DNA from: Aquipluma nitroreducens
GTDB lineage: Bacteria > Bacteroidota > Bacteroidia > Bacteroidales > Prolixibacteraceae
Reading direction: 5' to 3'
DNA: 64,000 nt
Assembly: GCF_009689585.1 (NCBI RefSeq)
Contig: NZ_AP018694.1
Location: 248,001-312,000, forward strand
Positions 9,634-19,395 of this stretch are shown here, in pieces (the first letter of the stretch is position 1; every line of letters starts with the position of its first letter). The position numbers and the translations under genes are program-made. The notes under the pieces are model-generated. The model did no database searches and was not told the DNA's origin. It saw only the letters and a list, made by a program, of their open reading frames with translations.

Positions 9634-12600
9634 ATGAAAAAAAAATGTAGTTCGGGTGGTTTTTCGGATTATCGAAGCATCCGAAGAAAATTTATTTTGA
9701 GGATGAAACTAATTGTAATACTGATTTGTATCATAGGGCTAACAGGGAGCTATGCTTCTGTTTACAGCCAGCAGACAAAACTGGACCTAAACGTGCAAAA
9801 AACGACAGTGAAGGATGTTCTAAAACTGATTGAAGACCAATCGGAATTTTCCTTCATGTACAATGCCAGTAAAATTGATGTTTATCGGGAAATCGATCTT
9901 AATGTTGAGAAAAGTACTGTTGAAGACATTTTAAAGAAGATTTTTGCCGGAGAAGCTGTATCCTACAGGATTATAAACCGAAATATCATTATTTCATCAA
10001 ATTCAGAAGTAAATGAATCTGCGGAACAGCAAAAATCGGTTTCTGGTAAAGTAACCGACTCTTCAGGAGGAGCTTTGCCTGGAGTTTCAGTAGTGGTAAA
10101 AGGCACCACCACTGGCACCATTACCGATGCCAACGGAAATTATTCAATCTCCAATGTTCCTGCGAATGCAAGCTTGCAGTTTTCGTTTGTGGGGATGAAA
10201 ACGAAGGAGATACCCGTTGATAACAAAACTTCTATTAACGTTCAACTCGAAGATGAAGCCATTGGAATTGAAGAAGTGGTAGCTATAGGCTATGGAACCC
10301 AAAAGAAGATTGACCTTACAGGTTCAATTAGTTCAATTAAGAGTGAAGATCTTAGCAAAACACCCTCGTCAAGTATAAACCAGGTATTAAAAGGTAAAGC
10401 AGCTGGTGTAATGATTTCACAAACGAGCGGCCAACCAGGTGGCGACTTCTCAGTTCGCATTCGGGGAACTGCATCTTTAAATGCAGGAAATGATCCATTG
10501 TATGTAATTGACGGATTACCAATTGATAATAGTGGTATTATGCCCGGACCTTCTGGCAGCAGGGGTGTACCTTCAAGAAACCCGCTAAACTCAATATCTC
10601 CTTCAGATATTGAATCCATAGAAATATTAAAGGATGCATCTTCTACTGCAATTTTTGGATCAAGAGCTGCTAACGGTGTAATTATTATAACCACAAAAAG
10701 AGGGAAAGAAGGTAAATTAAAAGTCAACTATTCTGGTAGCATTGGAATTCAGAATGTTATAAAGACTCCTGAAGTATTAGATGGTACCCGGTATGCTAAT
10801 ACAGTAAATGAAATTTCTGTGCTTCGTGGAAATGGTATTGTGTATGACCAAAATGCAATGAATGCAATTCCGAATAACGGGAAAGGAACAGATTGGTACC
10901 AAAAAGTACTCAATAACAATGCCTTAACAAAAAACAATACGGTTACTTTATCCGGTGGTAACTCTTCTGACCTTTACCTCATTTCATTCAATGCTTTTAA
11001 TCAGGATGGAATCGTCCATTCAAGTGGAATTAAAAGGTACACGGCTAGAGTAAACCTTACTCATAAAAAAGAGAAATTCGATTTTGATTTTAACCTGAAT
11101 ACTTCACTTACTCTTGATGATTTTGTTCCTTTTGCAACAGGAAATAATGAATCTGCCGGAGTTCTTCAAAATGCAATGGTTTTTACGCCCATGGTCGATG
11201 TTTACGATAATAGTGGACAGTATTCCAAACATACAACTGCTTTTATGGCCGAAAATCCTATTGCATTGATGAATGATTATCTTGACGATGGAGAAACAAA
11301 CAGAACCCTTGGTTCATTTAAGGCAAATTATGAGTTACTTAAAGGTCTGAAAGTTGGGGTTAACATGGGTTTTGACCGCCAATTTGCACGTAGATCTCAA
11401 TATGTTCCTCTTTCAATACGCGAAGGAAAAAATTTGAATGGGGCTGCTTATATTCATACGAATGAACGAAACACATACAATATCGAACCAAATATTAACT
11501 ATCAGACAATTATTAATGATATCCATAAGATTCAGATTATGGCTGGTGGTACATACGAGACTTTTATAAATACCATATTAGGCTTAGGTTCATCCGATTT
11601 TCCTAGTCAAACCGTTACTTATAATAACCTTGGTTCAGGTACAACTAAGCAGATAACTGAATCCTATAAATCAAAAAACCAACTTCTATCCTATTACGGC
11701 CGTGCATTTTATAGCTATAAAGATAGGTACCTTGTAAACGTAACTTTTAGGGCTGACGGTTCTTCCCGTTTTGGGGAATCAAATAAATTCGGATACTTTC
11801 CTGCCGCATCTATTGCATGGAAGCTTAATGAAGAGAATTTCATAAAGGATCTTGGTCTTTTCAGTAACTTAAAATTAAGAGCCGGATACGGAGTGACAGG
11901 GAATCAGGAAATTGGTAATTACAGCTCTTTACAGTTCTATCAAATTGTTACCGCTGCAATTGGAGATGTCAACTATAAAGGTGTATCTCCTCAAGGTTCT
12001 CCCGGAAACCCAAATCTAAAATGGGAAAAAACCGGGCAGTTGGATGTTGGTCTGGATATTGGATTATTTAACAACAGGGTTACCTCCAGTATTGATTATT
12101 ACAAAAGGAACACAAAAGATTTGCTTTTCTCATTACCCTTGGCAAAAGAGAATGGGTATTCATCCATATTAAGCAATGTGGGAGAAATAAGTAATGAAGG
12201 GATTGAGTTTGAATTGTCAACTGTGAATTTATCCGGACCATTGCAATGGGAAACAATGTTCAATATTGCTTATAATAAAAATAAAGTTGTAAGTCTTAAT
12301 GAAGGATTCACTGAGCAAATTTATAATAACGTATTTTATGGAGGAGGATCCAACTTCAACCTGCAGATCCTTCGTCCCGGAGAATCCGTTGGTGCAATAT
12401 ACGGATATGTTTTTGATGGAATCTGGCAAAGCAATGAAGCGACACAAGCCGCTATCTATGGTGCAATACCAGGGGATCCTAAATACAGGGATTTAAATGG
12501 CGATAAGAAGATCACCGTTGACGACCAAAAAGTGATTGGAAGTCCTGACCCAAAAGTAATTCTTGGGTTGACCAATAACTTTAAATACAAGAACTTCGAT

Positions 12601-13026
12601 CTTTCTATTTTTATACATGGGAACCTTGGAGTTAACAAATATAATGGAACGCGGTTTCAGCAATTAAACCCCAACTTTTTGGGAGATAACTGGTCGCCCG
12701 AAATTCTCAATCGATGGACACCTACGAATCCATCAAATACAATTGATTCAAAGAGAACAGTTCAACCGGATTATGTCCATGCGGCAAATACATTCTACCT
12801 GGAAAATGCCTCTTTTATTCGTCTCAAAAACATTACGCTTGGATATAATTTGCCGGCAGACAGACTTATAAGAGGGCTGAGTACATTAAGATTATATTGC
12901 GATATTCAAAATGTATTCACAATTACTGGATACAAAGGTGTGGATCCTGAAATATCCAGTGCAGTTGACAGAGACCCGTACCCGCTATCACGGAATTTTA
13001 CTTTTGGAATCGAATTAGGCTTTTAA
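9634..13026 (+). CDS. SusC/RagA-family TonB-dependent outer-membrane receptor with STN domain (second PUL)
   Basis: Outer-membrane oligosaccharide importer of 1,130 residues. A signal segment (about 24-45) is followed by an STN domain (about 50-118, LDLNVQKTTVKDVLKLIEDQ), the carboxypeptidase-regulatory-like domain (about 138-208), a TonB plug (VAIGYGTQKKIDLTGSISS onward, with YVIDGLPIDNSG and KDASSTAIFGSRAANGVI) and a barrel that ends GIELGF. It is paired with the SusD that starts 17 bp after its stop. From the downstream rhamnosidase and rhamnose transporter I infer that its substrate contains rhamnose. Confidence 0.95.
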   Translation: MKKKCSSGGFSDYRSIRRKFILRMKLIVILICIIGLTGSYASVYSQQTKLDLNVQKTTVKDVLKLIEDQSEFSFMYNASKIDVYREIDLNVEKSTVEDILKKIFAGEAVSYRIINRNIIISSNSEVNESAEQQKSVSGKVTDSSGGALPGVSVVVKGTTTGTITDANGNYSISNVPANASLQFSFVGMKTKEIPVDNKTSINVQLEDEAIGIEEVVAIGYGTQKKIDLTGSISSIKSEDLSKTPSSSINQVLKGKAAGVMISQTSGQPGGDFSVRIRGTASLNAGNDPLYVIDGLPIDNSGIMPGPSGSRGVPSRNPLNSISPSDIESIEILKDASSTAIFGSRAANGVIIITTKRGKEGKLKVNYSGSIGIQNVIKTPEVLDGTRYANTVNEISVLRGNGIVYDQNAMNAIPNNGKGTDWYQKVLNNNALTKNNTVTLSGGNSSDLYLISFNAFNQDGIVHSSGIKRYTARVNLTHKKEKFDFDFNLNTSLTLDDFVPFATGNNESAGVLQNAMVFTPMVDVYDNSGQYSKHTTAFMAENPIALMNDYLDDGETNRTLGSFKANYELLKGLKVGVNMGFDRQFARRSQYVPLSIREGKNLNGAAYIHTNERNTYNIEPNINYQTIINDIHKIQIMAGGTYETFINTILGLGSSDFPSQTVTYNNLGSGTTKQITESYKSKNQLLSYYGRAFYSYKDRYLVNVTFRADGSSRFGESNKFGYFPAASIAWKLNEENFIKDLGLFSNLKLRAGYGVTGNQEIGNYSSLQFYQIVTAAIGDVNYKGVSPQGSPGNPNLKWEKTGQLDVGLDIGLFNNRVTSSIDYYKRNTKDLLFSLPLAKENGYSSILSNVGEISNEGIEFELSTVNLSGPLQWETMFNIAYNKNKVVSLNEGFTEQIYNNVFYGGGSNFNLQILRPGESVGAIYGYVFDGIWQSNEATQAAIYGAIPGDPKYRDLNGDKKITVDDQKVIGSPDPKVILGLTNNFKYKNFDLSIFIHGNLGVNKYNGTRFQQLNPNFLGDNWSPEILNRWTPTNPSNTIDSKRTVQPDYVHAANTFYLENASFIRLKNITLGYNLPADRLIRGLSTLRLYCDIQNVFTITGYKGVDPEISSAVDRDPYPLSRNFTFGIELGF

Positions 13027-13043
13027 CCTGAAAAATTAACATT

Positions 13044-14501
13044 ATGAATAACCATTTAATACATAAAATAGCAATATACTTTTTGGCTACTATTCTGATT
13101 TTTAGTAGTTGTAAAAATACCCTTAGGGAAGAAGTTTATTCATCACTTACAACAAATTCCTATTTTAAATCAGAACAAGACTTTACTCTTGCACTTTATG
13201 GCGCATATAAAGGGCTGGCGCCTGAATGGGGTTATTACCATAAGTATTATCATTGCATAAACGATTCTCCAACAGATATGTTACTGGTTGATCAAGCCTG
13301 GGCTCAGGGTGAATATGGGGTTCTTAAAGATTTCACATGGGATGCTTCAACAGGTCTTTTTGGTGGATTTATATATGATGCCATTTATATTGCTATTAGC
13401 AGGGCTAATCTAGTCATCGATGAAACAAGTAAAACCTCCGTTTTAACTGATGCTGTCAAAAAGAGAATAATAGCAGAAAGTAAGTTCATCAGGGCATTAT
13501 GCTACTATGATGGTTCCGGTTGGTTTGGCGGGCTCCCAATAGTAACCGATTCTGCCATCGATCCGCTATCAAAACCTAGCAGAGCTTCAATTGAAGAAGT
13601 GAATACCCTGATCGAAAAAGATCTGACTGAAGCACTAGGTGATTTACCTGTCAGTGTGCCTAAAGCTGAATGGGGAAGAGCTACACAAGGAGCTGCGCAA
13701 GCCTTGCTGTGCAAGCTTTATATGCGCACTAAGGATTTTGCAAAAGCGAAAGATATGGCCGCAAACGTTATTAGTGGCCCCTATACATTGCAGGCTACAT
13801 ATGGAGATGTATTTTCTTTGAGTAATGAAGAAAATAACGAAATCATTTTCGCTATTAATAATATCACTCCGAATCCACAAGGTAATGGAAGTCTGTTTAA
13901 CGCTCATGCCTTGCCCAGCGATTTTAAACCAATAAGTAGCTTAGACTCATGGTCAGGATTTAGAGCAACAATGACTTTGTATAATTATTTTGAGCTGGGT
14001 GACCATCGGAGAGATTATTTAATTTTCGATTATCCGACCAGATCAGGAGAAATTGGACACTCCGTAAATCCAATTGTGGTCAAATTTCCAATTGATCCAA
14101 CTCAGGCAGGGCATCAGGGTACGAATGATGAGCTTGTACTCAGACTTGCCGATATCATTTTATGCAAGGCCGAAGCAGTTAATGAAGTATCCGGTCCAAC
14201 TCAGGAAGCTTTTGATCTGATTAATGTGATAAGGGCAAGAGCATTTGGAAATACCACCCATAAATTATCTACGTCAGATTTACCAACCAAAGATGCTTTC
14301 CGGAGTTATTTGCTTACAGAACGTGCGCGTGAATTATATCATGAAGGAAAACGAAGAGAGGATCTGATACGGTTTGGGAAATATATTCAATTCGCTAAAG
14401 ACAGAGGGGCAACTAGTGCCGATGATCATCAGTTGCTCTTTCCAATTCCCAAGCCTTCACTTGATGCAAATACTGCTTTGGTGCAAAACCCAGGGTATTA
14501 A
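13044..14501 (+). CDS. SusD/RagB-family outer-membrane lipoprotein (second PUL)
   Basis: Surface glycan-binding lipoprotein of 485 residues. The signal ends in a lipobox with Cys23 (LIFSSCKN). SusD hallmarks follow: an N-terminal helical segment, RIIAESKFIRALCYYDGSGWFGGLPIV at about 142-168, and the C-terminal RagB part (LADIILCKAEAVNE, then LLTERARELYHEGKRREDLIRFGKY near 430-455). It forms the lid of the SusC encoded 17 bp upstream. Confidence 0.95.
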   Translation: MNNHLIHKIAIYFLATILIFSSCKNTLREEVYSSLTTNSYFKSEQDFTLALYGAYKGLAPEWGYYHKYYHCINDSPTDMLLVDQAWAQGEYGVLKDFTWDASTGLFGGFIYDAIYIAISRANLVIDETSKTSVLTDAVKKRIIAESKFIRALCYYDGSGWFGGLPIVTDSAIDPLSKPSRASIEEVNTLIEKDLTEALGDLPVSVPKAEWGRATQGAAQALLCKLYMRTKDFAKAKDMAANVISGPYTLQATYGDVFSLSNEENNEIIFAINNITPNPQGNGSLFNAHALPSDFKPISSLDSWSGFRATMTLYNYFELGDHRRDYLIFDYPTRSGEIGHSVNPIVVKFPIDPTQAGHQGTNDELVLRLADIILCKAEAVNEVSGPTQEAFDLINVIRARAFGNTTHKLSTSDLPTKDAFRSYLLTERARELYHEGKRREDLIRFGKYIQFAKDRGATSADDHQLLFPIPKPSLDANTALVQNPGY

Positions 14502-14561
14502 TCAAAATATTAGTAAAAGGTCTTTGTGTTTTATACAACTTAAGACCATAGGTATTATAAT

Positions 14562-14598
14562 GGATGATTTGGCTACCTTTAAAGTAGCCGAACCATCC
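14562..14598 (+). terminator. Long hairpin after susD
   Basis: GGATG/CATCC outer and GGCTAC/GTAGCC inner arms form a strong stem 61 bp after the susD stop. There is no clear T-run, so it may protect the susCD mRNA 3' end or partly terminate, rather than act as a classical terminator. Confidence 0.5.
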
Positions 14599-14615
14599 GC
14601 TATAACTTACAAATT

Positions 14616-14636
14616 CATTTCTAAAAGCAAGAAATG
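14616..14636 (+). terminator. Second hairpin after susD
   Basis: CATTTCT and AGAAATG form a perfect 7-bp stem with a 7-nt loop, 18 bp after the previous hairpin. Together the two structures separate susCD from the rhamnosidase gene, which fits the common excess of susCD mRNA over the enzyme genes. Confidence 0.4.
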
Positions 14637-14730
14637 AGTTAAAAGACATTGGTTAACTACTGCGATAAGATTGTCCTTAAATCTGGTGGAATTAGTATAA
14701 TCTAACTTAATCCAATATCATCTGAAAAAA

Positions 14731-17700
14731 ATGTCTGGAAAATATAAATTTACAGGTAGATGGTTATTTTCATTTATTTGTTTTTGCTTATCCATTTCTG
14801 CAGCTAAAGCTACAGTCCCGGATGCACCTTCGAATTGTCGTATTCAGGATTATTATTCACAGCTGGGTATCGATACCAAATCACCAAGGTTTAGTTGGAT
14901 CATAAACGATGTCGACAGAGGAGAAGTACAGTCAGCTTATGAAATTATTGTTGCTTCTATGGAGGCGAATATTGATGTTAATATTGGCGATCAATGGAGT
15001 AGTGGCAAAATCATTTCCGCTGCGCAATATGATATTCGGTTTGAAGGCATGTCTTTAAAAAGCTGTACAAAATATTGGTGGAAAATACGCGCATGGGACA
15101 AAGACGGAAACGTTTCGCCATGGAGCTCCAAAAACAGTTTTGTTACAGGTTTTCTAAATTCGGGTGACTGGGATTCTAAAGTATGCTGGATTTCTGCATC
15201 ACAGCAACGTGTTGGTTTGGCTCGTGCAAACTGGATTTGGGACAATATTGATTCAAACTCAACACTTTGCAAGTTTCGCTCGCTAGTTCAAATTCCTGAA
15301 GGGAAGTCGGTTGTGAGCGCAAAAGCGAGCATAACAGCCGATAGCAGTTTCACTTTTTATATAAACGATAAACTTGCTGCTCAGAGTAACGATTGGACTA
15401 CAGTAACTGACATCGACTTAGTTCCCTTTCTGCACAGTGGTTCAAATTCACTTTTTATTCAGGCCAGAAAAAGTGTTCTTAAAAAGGGAAGCGTGATTGC
15501 CCGCATTGAAGTAAGGCTTAACGATGGTGAACTCATCTTACTGGTAACCGACAATACTTCGTGGGAGGCATCAACAGAAACCAACAATTGGAAACCAGCC
15601 TGTATTGTTGCAGGGTTGGGTAATGAACCTTGGTTTCTGAAACTATTTAAAACCGCTACTGTAAACGATCATTCTCCATTATTCCGCAAAGTGTTTAATA
15701 TTAATAACAGGGTAAAGGAAGCGTATCTTTTCATTTCGGGATTGGGTGTATTTGATGCAACACTGAACGGGAAAAAGATTGGTAACCAGATAACTCCGCC
15801 AGCATGGACTGATTACGATAAATCAGCAAATTACCTGACGTTCGATGTTGCCAATTTGCTGCAAACAGGCGATAATACCCTCGGGGTAATGCTCGGAAAC
15901 GGATGGTTCGATTATCAAACAGAAACACGTATTGAACGAAAAGGCCTGGGCGAAACTCCCCCCCGGATTCGTCACTATGGAATTATGAGGCTTTTTTCGC
16001 AGTTGAATATTCAATTTGAGGATGGATCTACCATGGTGGTAGTTTCTGATCCTTCATGGAAAACATCTGAAAGCCCTTTCACATTAACACATGTTTTTGG
16101 TTCGGAACAATATGATGCAAGACTGGAGCAGGTGGGTTGGAATACTAGTACGTTCTCTGATAACAATTGGAAACCTGCTGAAATAATTGAAGCGCCGTTA
16201 GGTCTTTTAGAGTCGCAAAAAGTGCCGCCAGTAATAGAACGACAAGTGTATAATACTATAAAAAGAACAAGTCCTGACTATGATGTGCAGGTATTTGACC
16301 TGGGACAGAATATGAATGGACAGTTTGAGATAAAGGTTAGCGGACCTGCCGGTCGCGTTTTGAAAATAACTCCGGGAGAAGTATTGGATAAAGGCAGGGT
16401 TCGGCCAACAGCCGATAATTATACGACTTACTCTACCTATACATTAAAAGGTAAAGGACTGGAAACATGGCGTCTGACATTTTCAACCGTTGGATTTCGT
16501 TACATTGAAATAAATGGAATAACAGCTGACTGCACAAAAACCGACGTGCCTTATATTCATGACGTAAAAGGGTATTTTACGTATTCTGCAGCTAATGATG
16601 CCGGTACATTTTCCACTTCCGACCAGCGGTATAATCAAATTTACGACCTTGCACTTAAAACACTTCAAAGCAATCAGGTGACTATTCATACCGATTGCCC
16701 TACCTACGAGAAACTAGGCTGGCAAGAGGTTGTGGCCAGTTTGGCGCCCTCGTATGCCTATCTGTTTAATATGCAGCCTTTATGGATTGGCCTGACTCAA
16801 AATCTATCTGAAGCTCAGCGCCCGAACGGACTTATTCCCAATATCGTACCCGATTACACCCATGGACGAGGAGATTTTGATGATTCTCCTGCTTGGGGAA
16901 CAAGCATGTTTGCCATGCCATGGCAGTATTATTGGACGTATGGCGACAAAAAGATTTTGGAAGATAATTACCAGAATATGAAAAACTATCTGGTATATCT
17001 AAAAACCAAAGAAGATACACGGGGAGTAATAGCTTATGGGCTGGGAGACTGGATGTCTCCTGCTGGTAGTCAGGCCGCAAATGTTGAAGGTGCTATTTAT
17101 GTGTGGGACGTAAAGATTATGAGAGACATTGCAACAGTTTTAAACCGTACTGATGATGCTTCATTCTTTTCAAAAGAATTTATCCGGTTAAATAATGCTT
17201 ACAACAATGCCTTTTTTGATTCCGGTAAAGGATGCTACCTTCCTGAGGTACAAGTCAACCAGACGATGCCACTTGCTCTGGGATTAGTTCCTTATGGAAA
17301 GGAACAATTCGTTTTCAATGCTTTATTAGAGATAATCGCAAACCCTAAAGGGACAGTGGGTGAAAACGGAACTTTTGGTCCGGTTCTTCCCAACCACGCA
17401 AGTGTGGGAGATATTGGTGTAACTTATCTCTGGCGTGTACTTGGTGATCTGCAAAAGTCTGCTCTTGTGGATACTATGATTATGCAAACTGATGTTCCGG
17501 GTTATTATAATTTTATTAAACTTGGCCTCACCACTATTCCGGAAAACTGGAGGACAGACCGGTCGCGTTCAATGAACCATGATATGTACGCCGGAATATT
17601 GGAGTGGTTTTATCGCTCGGTGTCAGGCATTTCAAATACCGAGGCAGGTTATGGCAAATTCCGGATTAAACCTGCTTTTGGGTTGAACTTAGCTGATGTG

Positions 17701-17961
17701 AAATGCACGTATCAATCTGTCCGGGGGACCATCTCATCTTCATGGATAAAGAAAGGGAACAAGATTACTTTAAAGGTCGGAATTCCGACAAATACAATTG
17801 CCGAGGTCTTCGTGCCTGCAAGAAATGCCAGTTCAGTATCAGAAAATAATAAAACGCTGTCCAAAGTAGCCGGAGTCAAATTTTTACGAATGGAAAATGG
17901 GAATGCAGTTTATCTTTTAGGGTCAGGAAACTATGTTCTTACATCAAATCTTATAAATTAA
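14731..17961 (+). CDS. GH78 alpha-L-rhamnosidase, secreted
   Basis: Hydrolyses terminal alpha-L-rhamnosyl linkages. 1,076 residues, within the large multidomain GH78 range. A signal peptide (about 1-28) is followed by a fibronectin-like/N-terminal beta domain (TKYWWKIRAWDKDGNVSPWSS), rhamnosidase N domains (WTDYDKSANYLTFDVANLLQ, GDNTLGVMLGNGWF) and an (alpha/alpha)6 catalytic domain from about residue 620. The catalytic signature TDCPTYEKLGWQE lies at about 654-666, and TTIPENW at about 934-940 carries the second catalytic Glu by analogy with characterised GH78 enzymes. It starts the enzyme part of the locus, 229 bp after susD and next to the rhamnose symporter gene, which supports rhamnose release as its job. 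Confidence 0.92.
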   Translation: MSGKYKFTGRWLFSFICFCLSISAAKATVPDAPSNCRIQDYYSQLGIDTKSPRFSWIINDVDRGEVQSAYEIIVASMEANIDVNIGDQWSSGKIISAAQYDIRFEGMSLKSCTKYWWKIRAWDKDGNVSPWSSKNSFVTGFLNSGDWDSKVCWISASQQRVGLARANWIWDNIDSNSTLCKFRSLVQIPEGKSVVSAKASITADSSFTFYINDKLAAQSNDWTTVTDIDLVPFLHSGSNSLFIQARKSVLKKGSVIARIEVRLNDGELILLVTDNTSWEASTETNNWKPACIVAGLGNEPWFLKLFKTATVNDHSPLFRKVFNINNRVKEAYLFISGLGVFDATLNGKKIGNQITPPAWTDYDKSANYLTFDVANLLQTGDNTLGVMLGNGWFDYQTETRIERKGLGETPPRIRHYGIMRLFSQLNIQFEDGSTMVVVSDPSWKTSESPFTLTHVFGSEQYDARLEQVGWNTSTFSDNNWKPAEIIEAPLGLLESQKVPPVIERQVYNTIKRTSPDYDVQVFDLGQNMNGQFEIKVSGPAGRVLKITPGEVLDKGRVRPTADNYTTYSTYTLKGKGLETWRLTFSTVGFRYIEINGITADCTKTDVPYIHDVKGYFTYSAANDAGTFSTSDQRYNQIYDLALKTLQSNQVTIHTDCPTYEKLGWQEVVASLAPSYAYLFNMQPLWIGLTQNLSEAQRPNGLIPNIVPDYTHGRGDFDDSPAWGTSMFAMPWQYYWTYGDKKILEDNYQNMKNYLVYLKTKEDTRGVIAYGLGDWMSPAGSQAANVEGAIYVWDVKIMRDIATVLNRTDDASFFSKEFIRLNNAYNNAFFDSGKGCYLPEVQVNQTMPLALGLVPYGKEQFVFNALLEIIANPKGTVGENGTFGPVLPNHASVGDIGVTYLWRVLGDLQKSALVDTMIMQTDVPGYYNFIKLGLTTIPENWRTDRSRSMNHDMYAGILEWFYRSVSGISNTEAGYGKFRIKPAFGLNLADVKCTYQSVRGTISSSWIKKGNKITLKVGIPTNTIAEVFVPARNASSVSENNKTLSKVAGVKFLRMENGNAVYLLGSGNYVLTSNLIN

Positions 17962-18004
17962 ATCTAAATCTGTATGAGGTTCCATCTGACTATACATTAA
18001 ACGG

Positions 18005-18205
18005 TCAAATTTGATTTACCAAATCGCCGGCTGAGAATTGCCCAATGCTGTCGCCCGCAAACCAGGTTCCGCTGCCTTTTAAAATGAGAGTCAGTTCTAA
18101 CTCTTCATGATAATGCCATGTACTGTAAAAATTTGGCCGTATATCTTTCCTGATCTGAAACGATTGGCTGACTTTCGACTCTATTTTAAGGAGTAAAGGT
18201 TGCAT
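18005..18205 (-). pseudogene. Truncated AraC-family regulator (N-terminal cupin only)
   Basis: About 66 codons from the ATG at 18205 encode the start of an AraC-type regulator: a cupin sensor strand with FYSTWHYHEELELTLILKGSGTWFAGDSIG and FSAGDLV, after which the frame ends at once (NQI then stop). The rest of the cupin and the helix-turn-helix DNA-binding domain are absent. It lies divergently upstream of rhaT, where a rhamnose-responsive activator would be expected, so the local regulator appears lost. Confidence 0.75.
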
Positions 18206-18365
18206 ACTAATAGCTATAGTACTAAATGAAAGCAATATAATATAATAAACACGAAATGAAAGATAATAATGTATTAGTATTAAATAATGGTGTCCAAACA
18301 AGCAACTCTTTACTTTAATATGTTTGATTCGAAAAAAGTAGTTAATCAATCGCTAACAAATCACT

Positions 18366-19370
18366 ATGAACATTACAGCAGGACTCTTAATCGTAACAAT
18401 AGCGGGACTCTTACAGGGTTCGTTCTTCTTACCAATGACCTATACAAAGAAATGGGACTGGGCGCATAAATGGTTCGCCTTCTCCTTGCTTGCCATGCTG
18501 GTTTTAAATTGGATCATCGCATTTGGCAGTATCAGCAATCTTTCAGGCATTATCTTACAAATCCCATCGTCATTATTGTTTGTGGTCATGCTTTTTGGTC
18601 TCGGTTGGGGAATCGGGGCAATCCTTTTTGGAAAAGGTATGGACATACTCGGAATGGCTTTGGGCTATCCAATTATCATGGGGATCAATGCTGCCGCAGG
18701 AACAATCATCCCCGCCTTGATTTTTTCTCCTGGCATCTTCTTTCAGACCAGGGGCAAGCTCATCATTGCCGGAGCCATCCTTACAGTTGCAGGAATTATT
18801 CTTTGCGCGAAGGCTTCGTCAATAAAAGCCCCATCCGAATCAACAACAAATTCAAAACAGTTAGGGAAAGGTCTTATCATAGCTGTAATTGCAGGTTTTA
18901 CTTCCTGTTTACCAAACCTGGGGGCTGCTTTCAGTGGACAAATTACTTCAATTGCCTTAAATTCAGGAGTGAACAGTATTCTTGCGGGCAATGTGGTTTG
19001 GTCCTTATTTTTCAGCAGCGGGGCCATTATTAATGCAGGCTATTGTTTGTTCCTGATCAACAGAACTAAAAGTATAAAAAGCTTCTTTAACGAACACAAA
19101 GCGATAAACTGGATTTTAATGCTGGCGATGTCAGTGATGTGGATTGGTAGTTTTTACTTTTATGGTATTGGTTGTTCGATGCTGGGCGATTATGGACTAA
19201 TAATTGGCTGGCCTTTGCTCATTACCTTGTCCATTGTCGTTGGAAATCTCTGGGGATTATACCGGGGCGAATGGAAAGAAGCTTCGGCAAAATCAAAGAG
19301 AATTTTAAATATAGGATTGCTCATCTTAATAGGTTCCATTGTGCTGACTGCCATGAGCAACAAGTTTTAA
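18366..19370 (+). CDS. rhaT: L-rhamnose/proton symporter RhaT
   Basis: Inner-membrane symporter of 334 residues with about ten hydrophobic segments and almost no soluble domains. The N-terminus GLLQGSFFLPMTYTKKWDWA is the characteristic RhaT signature. It brings L-rhamnose released by the upstream rhamnosidase into the cytoplasm. It is followed 25 bp later by the GH2 gene on the same strand. Confidence 0.92.
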   Translation: MNITAGLLIVTIAGLLQGSFFLPMTYTKKWDWAHKWFAFSLLAMLVLNWIIAFGSISNLSGIILQIPSSLLFVVMLFGLGWGIGAILFGKGMDILGMALGYPIIMGINAAAGTIIPALIFSPGIFFQTRGKLIIAGAILTVAGIILCAKASSIKAPSESTTNSKQLGKGLIIAVIAGFTSCLPNLGAAFSGQITSIALNSGVNSILAGNVVWSLFFSSGAIINAGYCLFLINRTKSIKSFFNEHKAINWILMLAMSVMWIGSFYFYGIGCSMLGDYGLIIGWPLLITLSIVVGNLWGLYRGEWKEASAKSKRILNIGLLILIGSIVLTAMSNKF

Positions 19371-19395
19371 TGTTCCCCGATTAATTAATAAAGTT

